This document shows, one piece after another, positions 17,087 through 26,880 of a stretch of 64,000 nucleotides of DNA (the first letter of the stretch is position 1; every line of letters begins with the position of its first letter). The notes below the pieces were generated by a model. The model was not told the DNA's origin and did no database searches. It saw only the letters and a list, made by a program, of their open reading frames with translations. The translations under genes and the position numbers were made by a program. The stretch lies in contig JAITDY010000057.1 in NCBI GenBank assembly GCA_031282325.1, forward strand, positions 1 to 64,000, given 5' to 3'. This DNA comes from Lactobacillaceae bacterium. GTDB taxonomy: Bacteria > Bacillota > Bacilli > Lactobacillales > Lactobacillaceae.

Positions 17087-18412
17087 TTAAATAAAATCAC
17101 TTACATCCGACCCATACGAGGGATAGCTATACAAAATTTGACTAAATGATAACTTGGTTCGCTTATTATTAATTGCTTCAACAAGATAATTAATTATTTC
17201 TTCAGCCTCTAGTGCATAAACACTACCGCCTGTTACCGTTCCATCGTTATTTAAAACTGTTTTAATAATTGCTTGTTCGTGATTACGATAATAAGTAATC
17301 CATTTGCTAAAATCTTTTTCTTTTATCGTTTGGGCAGAATTAGCATCTTTAGCTAATATTCCAACTTGGGCAAGTCGCGGACTAGTAAAGGCTACGCTTG
17401 CAATAGCAGGATATTTAATCGGATCGCTTATTTTATTTTGGATTAATTCAGCAACATAGCGCCCTTGAAAATTACCAGTTGGAACTAATTTAGCAACTTG
17501 AGCCTTAGCAACATCGCCAATAGCATAAATATTTGGAATATTAGTTCTTAAATATTGATCTACCTTGATTTCATATAAATCGTTTTCAACACCAATGGCA
17601 TTTAAATTTAATTCCGTATGGTTACCAACTCTACCAGCTGTATTGAATACTTGGTCGACAACAATAACAGAATCATCACTTAAAGTAATTTGATATTTAC
17701 CGGCTAATTTTTCAATTTTAATTACTTCACTATTGAAATGAAAATCGACATCCTTTTTTTGCATTTCATTAACTACTTGCAAAACCATATCAGAATCAAA
17801 AGAACGCAAAGCAGAATCGCCATGTGTAATAACATGCGTTTTAGTTCCAGCCGTTGAAGTAATCGTTGCAAATTCCATTCCAACATAACCAGCTCCAATA
17901 AAAGCCACTTCACCTTTTAGTTCGGGTAAATTTAAAAATTGTTCATAATTTAAAGTAAACTCAGCGCCGGGGAAATCTAAAGTTTTTGGCTTTTGTCCGA
18001 CTGCAATCACCCAATCGGTAGCTTCAATCGAAATTGGGCCAACATTAACTTGATTAGGAGTTACAAAAGACGCCACTCCGTGAAAATGTTGAATTCCAGC
18101 TTTATCCAATCCATGTAATTTGCGTGGTTGAACTGCATCGGTATACTCTTTTTTATTGGCCTGCAAAGCGGCCCAATTAATTTGAAGTTGTCCATGTAAT
18201 CCATAGTTGGCTAATTTTTCTGCGCGTTTTATTCCTTCCACAGCAGTTAACATTATTTTTTTAGGATCACATCCATAATTTGGACAAGTTCCGCCCCATA
18301 AATATTTTTCAATAACAACAACCGTCTTACCTAAGGATTTGGCTTTAAAAGCAGCTGCTAATCCAGCTGGACCTGCACCAATAATTCCAACATCAAATTT
18401 ATAATCTACCAT
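17087..18412 (-). CDS. Glutathione-reductase-like pyridine nucleotide-disulfide oxidoreductase
   Basis: 441 residues. FAD-binding GAGPAGLAAAFKA at 11-23, redox-active disulfide GGTCPNYGCDPKK (Cys pair spaced by four, as in glutathione reductase), NAD(P)-binding GAGYVGMEFA and the second FAD motif YAIGDVA. The C-terminal dimer segment ends YPSYGSDVSDFI: where glutathione reductase has a catalytic HPT-x-x-E, this protein has Tyr and Asp, so the acid-base His is missing. It could be a reductase of another thiol or disulfide. A GAGG ribosome site precedes the ATG. It is divergent from pepQ. Confidence 0.85.
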   Translation of the reverse strand: MVDYKFDVGIIGAGPAGLAAAFKAKSLGKTVVVIEKYLWGGTCPNYGCDPKKIMLTAVEGIKRAEKLANYGLHGQLQINWAALQANKKEYTDAVQPRKLHGLDKAGIQHFHGVASFVTPNQVNVGPISIEATDWVIAVGQKPKTLDFPGAEFTLNYEQFLNLPELKGEVAFIGAGYVGMEFATITSTAGTKTHVITHGDSALRSFDSDMVLQVVNEMQKKDVDFHFNSEVIKIEKLAGKYQITLSDDSVIVVDQVFNTAGRVGNHTELNLNAIGVENDLYEIKVDQYLRTNIPNIYAIGDVAKAQVAKLVPTGNFQGRYVAELIQNKISDPIKYPAIASVAFTSPRLAQVGILAKDANSAQTIKEKDFSKWITYYRNHEQAIIKTVLNNDGTVTGGSVYALEAEEIINYLVEAINNKRTKLSFSQILYSYPSYGSDVSDFI

Positions 18413-18442
18413 TTAAAAACCTCTATTACTATTTTACTGACT

Positions 18443-18448
18443 TATAAT
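18443..18448 (+). promoter_or_regulatory. -10 hexamer TATAAT, 6 bp before the pepQ ATG
   Basis: Perfect consensus ending 6 bp from the ATG with no Shine-Dalgarno sequence between. Transcription would start at or next to the start codon. Confidence 0.5.
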
Positions 18449-18454
18449 GAAATT

Positions 18455-19561
18455 ATGACATTTAACAAAACTCGTTTAGAAAAACTGCAGAAAAAACTAT
18501 CTGAAAATAAAATTGATCTTGCTTATATTTCTAATTTTAAAACTATTCAATATTTAATCGGTTTTGGATCTGATCCCTTTGAAAGAACGTTAGCTTTAGT
18601 CTTATTCGCGGATTCAGAACCATTTTTGTTTACTCCGGCACTTGAAGTAGAAGTAGCAAAGTCGACTGGATGGCCATATAAATTAATTGGGTATCAAGAT
18701 AACCAAGATAGTATGAAAATGATTATTGATGAAATAAAATCAAGAAATGTTTCAACTAATAAATTTGCTATCGAACAAAGTCATTTAACTTACGATAAAG
18801 CTACTCATCTAAAGGAAAATTTTGAAGGGTCAGATTTTTCTTTTAATTTAACGCCAATAATTGAGTATCAAAAATTAATCAAAGAAGATGACGAAATTGA
18901 TAAATTAATTCAGGCAGGAAAAGATGCTGATTTAGCTTTTGAAGCTGGTACCCACGCTTTAATGTTAGGAAAAAGCGAATTACAAATTGCTGCTGAATTA
19001 GAATATGCAACCAAAATGCGTAACGTTACGGAAATGAGTTTTGCAACATTAATACAGACTGGCAGTCATGCCGCAGACCCACACGGTGAGACTTCAGATC
19101 GTTTATTAGAAAATAATTCATTAGTTTTATTTGATTTAGGAACAGTTTATGAAGGTTATATTTCTGATATGAGTAGAACTGTTGCATTAGGTAAACCCAC
19201 TCAACATATGAAAGATATTCATGCAATTGTTTTAGAAGCACAATTGGCTGCTCAGGAAGCCGCAAGGCCGGGGATTACAGCTGCTCAATTAGATAATGTT
19301 GCACGTAGTGTGATTGAAAAAGCTGGATACGGTGAATATTTCATTCATCGATTAGGACATGGAGTAGGTATGAGCGAACATGAATTTCCATCCATTATGG
19401 AAGGTAATGATTTGGTATTACAGCCCAACATGGCATTTTCAATTGAACCGGGGATCTATATTCCAAATGATTTAGGTGTAAGAATTGAAGATAGTGTTTA
19501 TATCACTGAAAACGGAGCTATTCCATTCACTAATTCATCTAAGGAATTATTAATTTTTTAA
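18455..19561 (+). CDS. pepQ: Xaa-Pro dipeptidase/aminopeptidase (M24B)
   Basis: 368 residues, pita-bread metallopeptidase that splits X-Pro dipeptides in the cytoplasm. Metal ligands are visible: Asp in FDLGTVYEG, Asp in YISDMSRT, His in HRLGHGVGMSEHEFP, Glu in SIEPGIYIP and Glu in VRIEDSVYIT. The N-terminal creatinase-like domain is complete. The start has no ribosome binding site; TATAAT sits 6 bp upstream. In lactobacilli pepQ is often divergent from ccpA, but here its divergent partner is the glutathione-reductase-like gene. Confidence 0.93.
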   Translation: MTFNKTRLEKLQKKLSENKIDLAYISNFKTIQYLIGFGSDPFERTLALVLFADSEPFLFTPALEVEVAKSTGWPYKLIGYQDNQDSMKMIIDEIKSRNVSTNKFAIEQSHLTYDKATHLKENFEGSDFSFNLTPIIEYQKLIKEDDEIDKLIQAGKDADLAFEAGTHALMLGKSELQIAAELEYATKMRNVTEMSFATLIQTGSHAADPHGETSDRLLENNSLVLFDLGTVYEGYISDMSRTVALGKPTQHMKDIHAIVLEAQLAAQEAARPGITAAQLDNVARSVIEKAGYGEYFIHRLGHGVGMSEHEFPSIMEGNDLVLQPNMAFSIEPGIYIPNDLGVRIEDSVYITENGAIPFTNSSKELLIF

Positions 19562-19569
19562 AAGAAATT

Positions 19570-19600
19570 AAAAGGACTATTTTTAATAAATAGTCCTTTT
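19570..19600. terminator. Bidirectional terminator between pepQ and the NlpC/P60 gene
   Basis: AAAAGGACTAT and ATAGTCCTTTT form a near-perfect stem with A and T runs on both sides, serving the two convergent genes. Confidence 0.9.
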
Positions 19601-20204
19601 AATTTGCGTAACTATAGGCTGTTGGATTCCCCCACACGCTTGTAATTAAAACTGCACCTCCCGGTTTTGGAGCGACAATCATTTGATTATTTCCTAAATA
19701 AATGGCAACATGGTATTCACCACCAACCTCACCCCAAAACAATAAATCACCTTTTAATGCTCTTGATATTTCTTTTGGCATAATCCCAAGTGCTCGAAGA
19801 CTAGCCGCCTGTTGGTAGGTAGTTCGGCCTAAATGACTTAATCCTAATTCCTGCCTTACATATTCAACCAATCCAGAACAATCAAAACCATTAGGTGTAT
19901 TACCACCCCACAGGTAAGGAACTCCAATATATTCTTTAGTCTTTTCAATCATTAAATCTGCAGAATTTTCAACTATGTTATTTTCTACATAAGCAGGTAT
20001 TTCTAATAATTGATTTTCATAAATTAAATTGGGATTTTCAATATTATTCTTTTGAACAATATCATCAATGCTAATATGATGTGTTTCTGCAATTTGAGAT
20101 AAGGTATCTCCTTTTTGAACGGTAATTAAATTTGCATCTGCTATTACAGAATTTGCATATAATCCACTCGCCACAAAAGCAGCTGTTAACAAAATTTTCT
20201 TCAT
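19599..20204 (-). CDS. Secreted LysM-NlpC/P60 peptidoglycan hydrolase
   Basis: 201 residues. Signal peptide 1-22 (cleavage near VIADA), one LysM domain (ITVQKGDTLSQIAETHHISI ... LLEIP, about 27-70), then an NlpC/P60 domain (about 85-201) with the catalytic Cys in GFDCSGLVEY and His in YHVAIYLG. It should cut peptide stems of the wall. The third catalytic position, usually His in MIHAP, is Val here (MIVAPKPG), which could lower activity. The start has no obvious ribosome site; TACCAT lies 5 bp upstream. Confidence 0.88.
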   Translation of the reverse strand: MKKILLTAAFVASGLYANSVIADANLITVQKGDTLSQIAETHHISIDDIVQKNNIENPNLIYENQLLEIPAYVENNIVENSADLMIEKTKEYIGVPYLWGGNTPNGFDCSGLVEYVRQELGLSHLGRTTYQQAASLRALGIMPKEISRALKGDLLFWGEVGGEYHVAIYLGNNQMIVAPKPGGAVLITSVWGNPTAYSYAN

Positions 20205-20248
20205 ACAGCATGGTACGTTTTTTTAAAAAAAATTTAACTTTTAAATAA

Positions 20249-20902
20249 TTAAGCCATCTTGCGTTCGATAATTTTCGATAAGCGACTCAAACCAAAATTA
20301 ACTAGGAAATAAATAATTGCTAGAATCACAAAAACTGGCACCATATAATTAGAATTTTGTCCGTAAATTATTTGACCACGGTACATTAATTCAGGCAAAA
20401 CAATTCCAGTTGCAAGGCTAGTATCCTTTACCAAAGAAATAAATTGGCTCACTAGGGGAGGGATCATTTTTTTATATGCTTGAGGTAAAACAACGAAGAT
20501 CATTGTTTGAATATTATTCATTCCATTAGCTCGAGCGCCTTCAAACTGTCCAATATCGACTGCATTAATACCACTTCTTACTATTTCAGAAATCATTGTC
20601 GCTTCAAAAAAAGTAAAGGCAACAACTGACGACCAAAAAATAGAAAAATGAATTCCGATTTTTGGCAACGCGAAATATACAAAGAAAATAATTAATAATA
20701 GGGGTAGATTACGAATAATATCAACAGAAATGCTAACAAATTTTGAAAAATAAGGAATTTTTTCATATACAATGATTCCAAAAATAGATCCAATTATAAA
20801 ACTAAAAATTGTTGAAATCATTGACACCGACAAGGTATACATTAAACCAATAAAAAGGTATCTAAAATTATCAAAGGTAAATAATCCGGCAATTGTAATC
20901 AT
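20249..20902 (-). CDS. Polar amino-acid ABC transporter permease (second)
   Basis: 217 residues, HisM/GlnP-type permease with about five helices and the coupling loop EGARANGMNNIQTMIFVVLPQAYKKMIPPL (key residues EGA..NG...LPQA). It forms a heterodimer with the permease encoded just upstream, with which it shares one base. Last gene of the four-gene glutamine/glutamate-type importer operon. Confidence 0.93.
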   Translation of the reverse strand: MITIAGLFTFDNFRYLFIGLMYTLSVSMISTIFSFIIGSIFGIIVYEKIPYFSKFVSISVDIIRNLPLLLIIFFVYFALPKIGIHFSIFWSSVVAFTFFEATMISEIVRSGINAVDIGQFEGARANGMNNIQTMIFVVLPQAYKKMIPPLVSQFISLVKDTSLATGIVLPELMYRGQIIYGQNSNYMVPVFVILAIIYFLVNFGLSRLSKIIERKMA

Positions 20903-21582
20903 TAGTGAGCACCTCCTTTAAAGCGTTGTTCCAAATGTTTCATATAATAGCTAATTGGCATTGTAATAATTAAATAAAAGATTGCAACAATAAAATAAGT
21001 ATTTAATGAATCAAAAGTATTTTGAGCAATTGAATTAGCATTGTACATTAAATCTAACCCCGCCACGAAAGCTAGCACTGAACTATTTTTCACTAAATTA
21101 ACAAATTGGTTTCCCAGATTTGGAATTGAAATTTTAAATGCTTGGGGTAAAACTATATAACGCATCGCTTGCCACCAAGACAGACCGTTAGAAACTGCTC
21201 CTTCCATTTGACTACTACTTATTGAATTAATGCCGGAACGAATAACTTCAGCAATAAAGGCCGAAGTATACAAAGTAAGACCAATAGTTCCAGCAGTAAA
21301 ACCATCAATTGGCAAGCCAATTTTTTTAGCCACCGGCGCTACAAAAGCAAAAAAGAATAGGGTAATCACAAGAAGCGGAATGTTTCTAAAAATTTCAACA
21401 TAAGTTTCACTAATTATGCGAGTAATTTTATTTCTAGAAACTTGCATAACGGCAAAAATAGTTCCTAAAATTAGCGATCCAAATAACGCGATTATTGAAG
21501 ATTCAATAGTAACCCAAAAACCATTTAAAAGTTGAGGGAAATATTTCAATAAAATATCAATCATCGTTCTAAACTCCTCCAA
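20902..21582 (-). CDS. Polar amino-acid ABC transporter permease (first)
   Basis: 226 residues with the coupling loop EGAVSNGLSWWQAMRYIVLPQAFK. Its start overlaps the end of the binding-protein gene by 22 bp. Partner of the next permease. Confidence 0.93.
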   Translation of the reverse strand: MEEFRTMIDILLKYFPQLLNGFWVTIESSIIALFGSLILGTIFAVMQVSRNKITRIISETYVEIFRNIPLLVITLFFFAFVAPVAKKIGLPIDGFTAGTIGLTLYTSAFIAEVIRSGINSISSSQMEGAVSNGLSWWQAMRYIVLPQAFKISIPNLGNQFVNLVKNSSVLAFVAGLDLMYNANSIAQNTFDSLNTYFIVAIFYLIITMPISYYMKHLEQRFKGGAH

Positions 21583-22424
21583 TTCATTCCAGGGACCTTA
21601 CTAAACCATTTTTTAATTAATTTATTATAGCTTCCGTTTTTTATAATCTCATCTAAAGCCTTATTAGTGGCTTTAGTAATTGGAACTTGATCTTTATCAA
21701 AAGCAATTGAATAGGGTTCGTTTGTAAAGGGTTCACCTGCAACCACATAACCTTTATTTTCCATTGACATTCCATATAAAATTCCATTATCTGAAGTTAT
21801 CGCATCCCCTTGTCCAGCTTTTAAGGCAGTCATCGCTTGAGCGTAATCGTTTAATGCTAAAATTTTAGCTTTTGGAGCAAATTTTTTAATGTTGATAATT
21901 GAATTGGCACCGACAACTCCTAAAATGGTTTTATCTGCCTTGTTTAAATCTTTTACTGATTTAATATTTTCTTTGGTGGGAACTAAAATAGATTGTCCAG
22001 CTGAGAAATATGGTTTTGAAAAATCGGCTACTTTTTTACGTTCAGGAGTTGCGGTAGCGGTAGCAGCAAAAGCGTCAATATTTCCATTTTTTAATAATTG
22101 GATACGGGTACTGGAAGTAACCTGCACAAAAATTGGTTCAATTGTAATATTTAAATCACTAGCTATTTGTTTTGTTACTGCTTTAGCGATATCAACATCG
22201 AATCCTTTTATTTGTCCGTCATTAGTATCCATTAAACCAAATAATTTAGTATCAGCTTTCACTCCCCATGTCATTATATGAGCATTTTTAACACGTTCTA
22301 AAGTATCGGTCCCCTGATGTGTTGTATTGGCTTTAATCGCCATAATTGTAATTGCACCAAAGAATATTAGAATGGAAATTAAAGTTGCAACTATTCCAAA
22401 TTGTCTTTTTTTCGCTTTTTCCAT
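21561..22424 (-). CDS. Amino-acid-binding protein (GlnH-like) without lipobox
   Basis: 287 residues, SBP family 3. The N-terminal helix (IVATLISILIFFGAITIMAI, residues about 11-30) is a signal anchor with no cysteine, so it is not a lipoprotein. The binding domain shows MDTNDGQIKGFDVDIAKAV, ERKKVADFSKPYF and a VGANSIINIKKF hinge, close to glutamate/glutamine receptors. A GGAGG site precedes the ATG and the ATPase gene lies 15 bp upstream. Substrate not fixed. Confidence 0.9.
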   Translation of the reverse strand: MEKAKKRQFGIVATLISILIFFGAITIMAIKANTTHQGTDTLERVKNAHIMTWGVKADTKLFGLMDTNDGQIKGFDVDIAKAVTKQIASDLNITIEPIFVQVTSSTRIQLLKNGNIDAFAATATATPERKKVADFSKPYFSAGQSILVPTKENIKSVKDLNKADKTILGVVGANSIINIKKFAPKAKILALNDYAQAMTALKAGQGDAITSDNGILYGMSMENKGYVVAGEPFTNEPYSIAFDKDQVPITKATNKALDEIIKNGSYNKLIKKWFSKVPGMNWRSLER

Positions 22425-22439
22425 TTATTCCTCCTATTT

Positions 22440-23186
22440 TTAATGATGTTCAACTTGACTTAAGAACTGTTGGGCTCGCTTTGTTTTTGGATTTTTAAAG
22501 AATTCCTCAGTTTTAGAATCTTCCAAAACTTCTCCGTCAGCCATAAAAATAACCCTGTCAGAAACTTGCTTAGCAAAATTCATCTCATGCGTAACAACTA
22601 ACATCGTCATATCTGAATCTTGGGCAATATCCTTCATTACATCTAAAACATCCCCGATCATTTCTGGATCAAGTGCAGAGGTTGGTTCATCAAATAAAAG
22701 GGCTTTGGGTTGCATTGCTAGTGAACGTGCTATTGCTACTCGTTGTTTTTGACCACCAGAAAGTTCGTTCGGCATATTGGCTGCTTTATCTGCTAAACCT
22801 ACTTTATCAAGCAACTCCATGGCTATTTTGTGGTTTTCATTTTCAGGTCTTTTTAAGACGATTCTTGGAGCAAGCATAATATTTTCTAGCGTAGATTTAT
22901 TATCGTAAAGATTAAAATGTTGAAAAACCATTCCAACATTTTTACGAATTTTATTTATATCTGTTTTGTCACTCGCTAAATCGTAACCGTCAACTAATAA
23001 TTGACCGTCATTAATTTCTTCTAAACCATTAATGGTACGAATTAGAGTTGATTTTCCTGAACCTGATGGCCCGATTAAAACTACTTTTTCACCTTTTTTA
23101 ATATCTAAATTAATTTTTTTAAGCGCATGAAAATCACCATAATATTTTTCGACATTGTTAAATGTAATCATACTGATATCTGACAT
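22440..23186 (-). CDS. glnQ: Polar amino-acid ABC transporter ATPase
   Basis: 248 residues; Walker A GPSGSGKSTLIRT, Q-loop MVFQHFNLYDNKS, signature LSGGQKQR, Walker B ALLFDEPTSALDP, switch VTHEMNFA. First gene of its operon, with a GGAGG ribosome site and about 60 bp to the exporter gene upstream. It could also serve the ATPase-less cystine-type importer at 51074-52521, though that is only inference. Confidence 0.93.
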   Translation of the reverse strand: MSDISMITFNNVEKYYGDFHALKKINLDIKKGEKVVLIGPSGSGKSTLIRTINGLEEINDGQLLVDGYDLASDKTDINKIRKNVGMVFQHFNLYDNKSTLENIMLAPRIVLKRPENENHKIAMELLDKVGLADKAANMPNELSGGQKQRVAIARSLAMQPKALLFDEPTSALDPEMIGDVLDVMKDIAQDSDMTMLVVTHEMNFAKQVSDRVIFMADGEVLEDSKTEEFFKNPKTKRAQQFLSQVEHH

Positions 23187-23246
23187 ATTACCTCCAAAAT
23201 AAATTGCTTTTTCTTAATGTTTTTATTTTAATACATTCATTTCAAA

Positions 23247-25037
23247 CTAAGAATTAGATTGCATTTTATATAAATTATAATAATAACCTTTTTTCTTAAT
23301 CAAACTTTGATGATTGCCCCGCTCCACTACGATTCCCTTATCTAAAACTAAAATTAAATCGGCATCTTTAATAGTTGATAATCGGTGAGCGATGGCGATT
23401 GTAGTACGATTAGAACGCATCTTTTTTAAGGCCGTTTGAATTAGATTTTCAGTTTGCGTATCAATATTTGCCGTAGCCTCATCTAAAATCAAAATCTTGG
23501 GATTAGTTACAATTGTACGCGCGAAAGATATTAATTGTTTTTGTCCACCTGAGAGCGAAGTCCCACCTTCAGTAATTTTAGTATCGTATCCATTTGGTAA
23601 TCTTTGAATAAAGTCATCGGCAGAAACAAATTTAGTTGCTTCGATAATTTTCTTATTACTAATTGCCTTATTGTACATTCTGATATTATTTTTTACATCA
23701 CCATAAAACATAAAGGCATCTTGCAAAACTAAGCCCATTTTTTTGCGTAATTCTTTTGGATCGATATCACGAATATCGTTATCGTCAATTAAAATCTGCC
23801 CTTCTTGAAACTCATAAAAACGCATTAAAGCATTAATAGTCGAAGATTTACCAGAACCAGTGTGGCCTACTAGAGCGATAGTTTGTCCAGGCTCGGCTAT
23901 AAAACTTAAATTCTTTAGAACGATATTTTTATCGTCGTAAGCAAAACTAACATTTCGAAATTCAATTTTACCCTTAGTAATTTTTTTATTGGCATTAGGA
24001 TTTTGAGCTGGTGCGTAAGTATCATCATCTAGGATTTTGCTTGCTCTATAACCAGAAACAATCCCGTCCTGAAAAGTACTCATCCCTGATTGCACTTGCT
24101 GTAATGGATTAAATATTTGTCCGACAAGTGAAACCAATGAATAAGTTACGCCGGCAGCAATTACTGAATGTGATATTGATTGTTTTCCAATATACAAATA
24201 AACCAAAGTTATCGTAATCCCAAGTAATAAATTATTCAGCGGACTTAACCAAAGAGAATCGGTTTTTACCATCGAAATACGGGAATTGAAATAATCATCT
24301 GACTCTTTAAAATATTCTTCTGCAATTCTTTTCTCTTGTGAAAAATTTTTAATCGTTGCGATGCCGTTAACAGATTCGGCTAATTTTGCATTTAAAACAG
24401 ATAGACGCTCACGCATTTTTCGATAAACAGATGATGAAATTCGTTGATAGTACCAAATTGAAAGTAAAATTATCGGTAAAATTAAAAACATCCAATAGGT
24501 TAAACTTTCATCAAGCTGAAACATGAAATAATAGGTAGAAATTACAGAAGCCACTGTTGTAATTATTGATAAAAATAAAAACCAAAAATCAAAAAAAGAT
24601 TCGGTATCATTCATTACACGAGTAACTAAGGCTCCGCCGGGTGTTTGATCAAAATAACGCATACCCAGGGTATGCAATTTCGCATATAATTTACGGCGAA
24701 CTTCATTTAAAGCCAGTTGAGCTGCATCTTCATAAGTTGTCATTTGAATATAATTGAAAATTGCATTTAATATTCGTACTGACGAAAATAATAACGCGAA
24801 AAAAAGGATCGTCTTTACAGTGGTCGATGTTTTAGTTAAATTATTATTAATAAAATTACCAAGTAAAAATGGAATCAATCCCTGCAAAATAGATATTAAA
24901 AAAGTCAAGACCGCTGCAAAAAGAAATTTTTTTCTGGCATTCGGACCGGCTAATTGAATTAATCTTTTTACAACACTAACTTGTTCTTTAAGTGGTATGC
25001 TTTGAGACCAGACAGAATTATTCTTTTTTTCAGCCAT
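23247..25037 (-). CDS. ABC exporter half-transporter B (multidrug type)
   Basis: 596 residues: N-terminal six-helix membrane domain (about 35-320) and C-terminal ATPase with Walker A VGHTGSGKSSTINA, signature SLSGGQKQL and Walker B ILILDEATANIDTQTE, with a canonical catalytic Glu. The gene start shares one base with the stop of the other half. Together they fit LmrCD/BmrCD-type heterodimeric exporters; this half keeps the standard catalytic site. Confidence 0.92.
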   Translation of the reverse strand: MAEKKNNSVWSQSIPLKEQVSVVKRLIQLAGPNARKKFLFAAVLTFLISILQGLIPFLLGNFINNNLTKTSTTVKTILFFALLFSSVRILNAIFNYIQMTTYEDAAQLALNEVRRKLYAKLHTLGMRYFDQTPGGALVTRVMNDTESFFDFWFLFLSIITTVASVISTYYFMFQLDESLTYWMFLILPIILLSIWYYQRISSSVYRKMRERLSVLNAKLAESVNGIATIKNFSQEKRIAEEYFKESDDYFNSRISMVKTDSLWLSPLNNLLLGITITLVYLYIGKQSISHSVIAAGVTYSLVSLVGQIFNPLQQVQSGMSTFQDGIVSGYRASKILDDDTYAPAQNPNANKKITKGKIEFRNVSFAYDDKNIVLKNLSFIAEPGQTIALVGHTGSGKSSTINALMRFYEFQEGQILIDDNDIRDIDPKELRKKMGLVLQDAFMFYGDVKNNIRMYNKAISNKKIIEATKFVSADDFIQRLPNGYDTKITEGGTSLSGGQKQLISFARTIVTNPKILILDEATANIDTQTENLIQTALKKMRSNRTTIAIAHRLSTIKDADLILVLDKGIVVERGNHQSLIKKKGYYYNLYKMQSNS

Positions 25038-26803
25038 TATTTCTCTCCTTTCTCGATTTTATTTTCATATTGTGTTGCCAATTCTTGTTGATGAAAAGTT
25101 TTAGAATACCAACCAGTTTTCGTAATTAAGTCTTTATGTTTTCCGCGCTCAATAATTTTTCCATTTTTAAACACGAGTATTTCATCAGCATTAACAACCG
25201 AAGAAATACGAGAAGCAGATATAATAGTGGTTTTATCTTGACGATTTTTCTTCAATCCATTTAGAATTTCTTTTTCAGTTTTGGCGTCAACCGCTGAAAG
25301 GGCGTCATCTAAAATTAAAATATCAGGATCAGAAATTATAGCTCTAGCGATCGAAAGTCTTTGTCTTTGTCCGCCAGAAAGACTGATTCCATTTTCGCCA
25401 ACAACAGTATCGTATTTATTTGGCATTTGTAAAACATCGTCATGTAAGGCAGCAGTTTTAGCTGCATTTTGAACTTTTTGCAAGGATAGTTTGGGGTTAA
25501 TAAATGAAATATTTTCTTTAATCGTGGTTGAAAATAAAAAATTATCTTGTGAAACATAGCCTAAAACACCTAAATATTTAGAAAGTTTATATTTTTTAAT
25601 ATCGATACCATTATAAGAAATCACGCCATTATAGTTGTCAAATTCACGCATAATTAAACGTAACAAAGATGTTTTGCCGGATCCAACCTGACCCACCAAG
25701 CCCAAGGTTTGCCCTTTTTTGAGGCTGGCAACTATATGAGACAAAATAGCAGTATTGGGATCATCTGAAAAAGAAAAACTTTTAATATTAATATCTAAAT
25801 CACCGGCTTTAATGCTACTAATCCCATTGGGATCATCTTTAATGGAAGTTTCTTCTTGCAAAACTTCTGAAACACGATCATATGAAGAATTACCACGTTC
25901 CAATAAATTAAATAATTGTCCAAGTGCAAACATCGGCCAAATTAAATTACCTACATATCCAGTAAAAGTAACCAAAGATCCCACCGTAATTTCTTTTTGC
26001 AAGACTAAATTTCCACCAACAATAATTAGCATTAAGTAAGAAACAGTAATTACAATTGTTGCAAGTGGATCAAATAATGCATCTAAATGAGCCGTTTTTT
26101 TATTATTTTTAATTTGCTGTTGAATTTCTTGTTCAAAAGAAGCAATATCTTCTTGCTCTTGACCTAATGTTTTTATTACTTTCATTCCTAAAAAAGATTC
26201 TTGGGCATGATCGCTCATTTTAGAAAATTGATCCTGATAATTAGTAAAAGCTTTTCTTAAACGAGGAGAAATATATGATACCCCAACAGCGATTAAGGGC
26301 AACGGAATAACGGCTGCCAGTACTAATCTCCAATCAGTAGATAAAAACATTGCAATGAGTGTCATAATGATTACGGTCGTAGAATCAAAAACCATTAATA
26401 CACCACCAGAAGCTACACGCTGAATAGAACTTATATCGTTAGAAGATAGGGCCATCAAATCACCGGTACGGTATTTTTGATAAAAATTTGCATCCATTTT
26501 CATATAGTGCGAAAATAATTTTTTCCTCAAATTCAATTCCAACAAAGCGGCCCCTTTTACGATATGGGTTTGGAAAATAAAACGCGAAATATACATACCG
26601 ATATAAATTAATAAAAGAACTGCTAAAAACAACAATAACCATGTCCAAGTTAAATTTTTAGCTATAATTTTATCGGTAAAAATTCCCAACATTTTAGGTG
26701 GAATTAGTTGCAATAAATTAACTATAAATAAAAAAAGAATACCTATAAAATAGGTTTTCTTATATTTTTTAAAAAACCAGCTTAATTTGAAAAAAATACT
26801 CAT
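25037..26803 (-). CDS. ABC exporter half-transporter A (multidrug type)
   Basis: 588 residues from the ATG at 26803, chosen because GGAG lies just before it; a longer frame to 26884 would run through the kimA terminator. Six membrane helices, then an ATPase with Walker A VGQVGSGKTSLLR, signature SLSGGQRQR and Walker B ILILDDALSAVDAKTE. The residue after the Walker B Asp is Asp instead of Glu and the H-loop reads ISASRIS (His absent), which marks it as the degenerate, non-catalytic half of a heterodimer, as in LmrC/BmrC. Confidence 0.92.
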   Translation of the reverse strand: MSIFFKLSWFFKKYKKTYFIGILFLFIVNLLQLIPPKMLGIFTDKIIAKNLTWTWLLLFLAVLLLIYIGMYISRFIFQTHIVKGAALLELNLRKKLFSHYMKMDANFYQKYRTGDLMALSSNDISSIQRVASGGVLMVFDSTTVIIMTLIAMFLSTDWRLVLAAVIPLPLIAVGVSYISPRLRKAFTNYQDQFSKMSDHAQESFLGMKVIKTLGQEQEDIASFEQEIQQQIKNNKKTAHLDALFDPLATIVITVSYLMLIIVGGNLVLQKEITVGSLVTFTGYVGNLIWPMFALGQLFNLLERGNSSYDRVSEVLQEETSIKDDPNGISSIKAGDLDINIKSFSFSDDPNTAILSHIVASLKKGQTLGLVGQVGSGKTSLLRLIMREFDNYNGVISYNGIDIKKYKLSKYLGVLGYVSQDNFLFSTTIKENISFINPKLSLQKVQNAAKTAALHDDVLQMPNKYDTVVGENGISLSGGQRQRLSIARAIISDPDILILDDALSAVDAKTEKEILNGLKKNRQDKTTIISASRISSVVNADEILVFKNGKIIERGKHKDLITKTGWYSKTFHQQELATQYENKIEKGEK

Positions 26804-26814
26804 TTTACTCCTTA

Positions 26815-26849
26815 AAAAAAATCGGCTATTTAGAAAAATAAACCGACTT
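26815..26849 (-). terminator. Terminator of kimA
   Basis: On the minus strand AAGTCGGTTTATTT and AAATAGCCGATT pair (with wobbles), followed by a run of eight T, just before the ribosome site of the exporter gene. Confidence 0.85.
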
Positions 26850-26880
26850 ATTAATTTAACCTCTATTGTATCAATATTAA

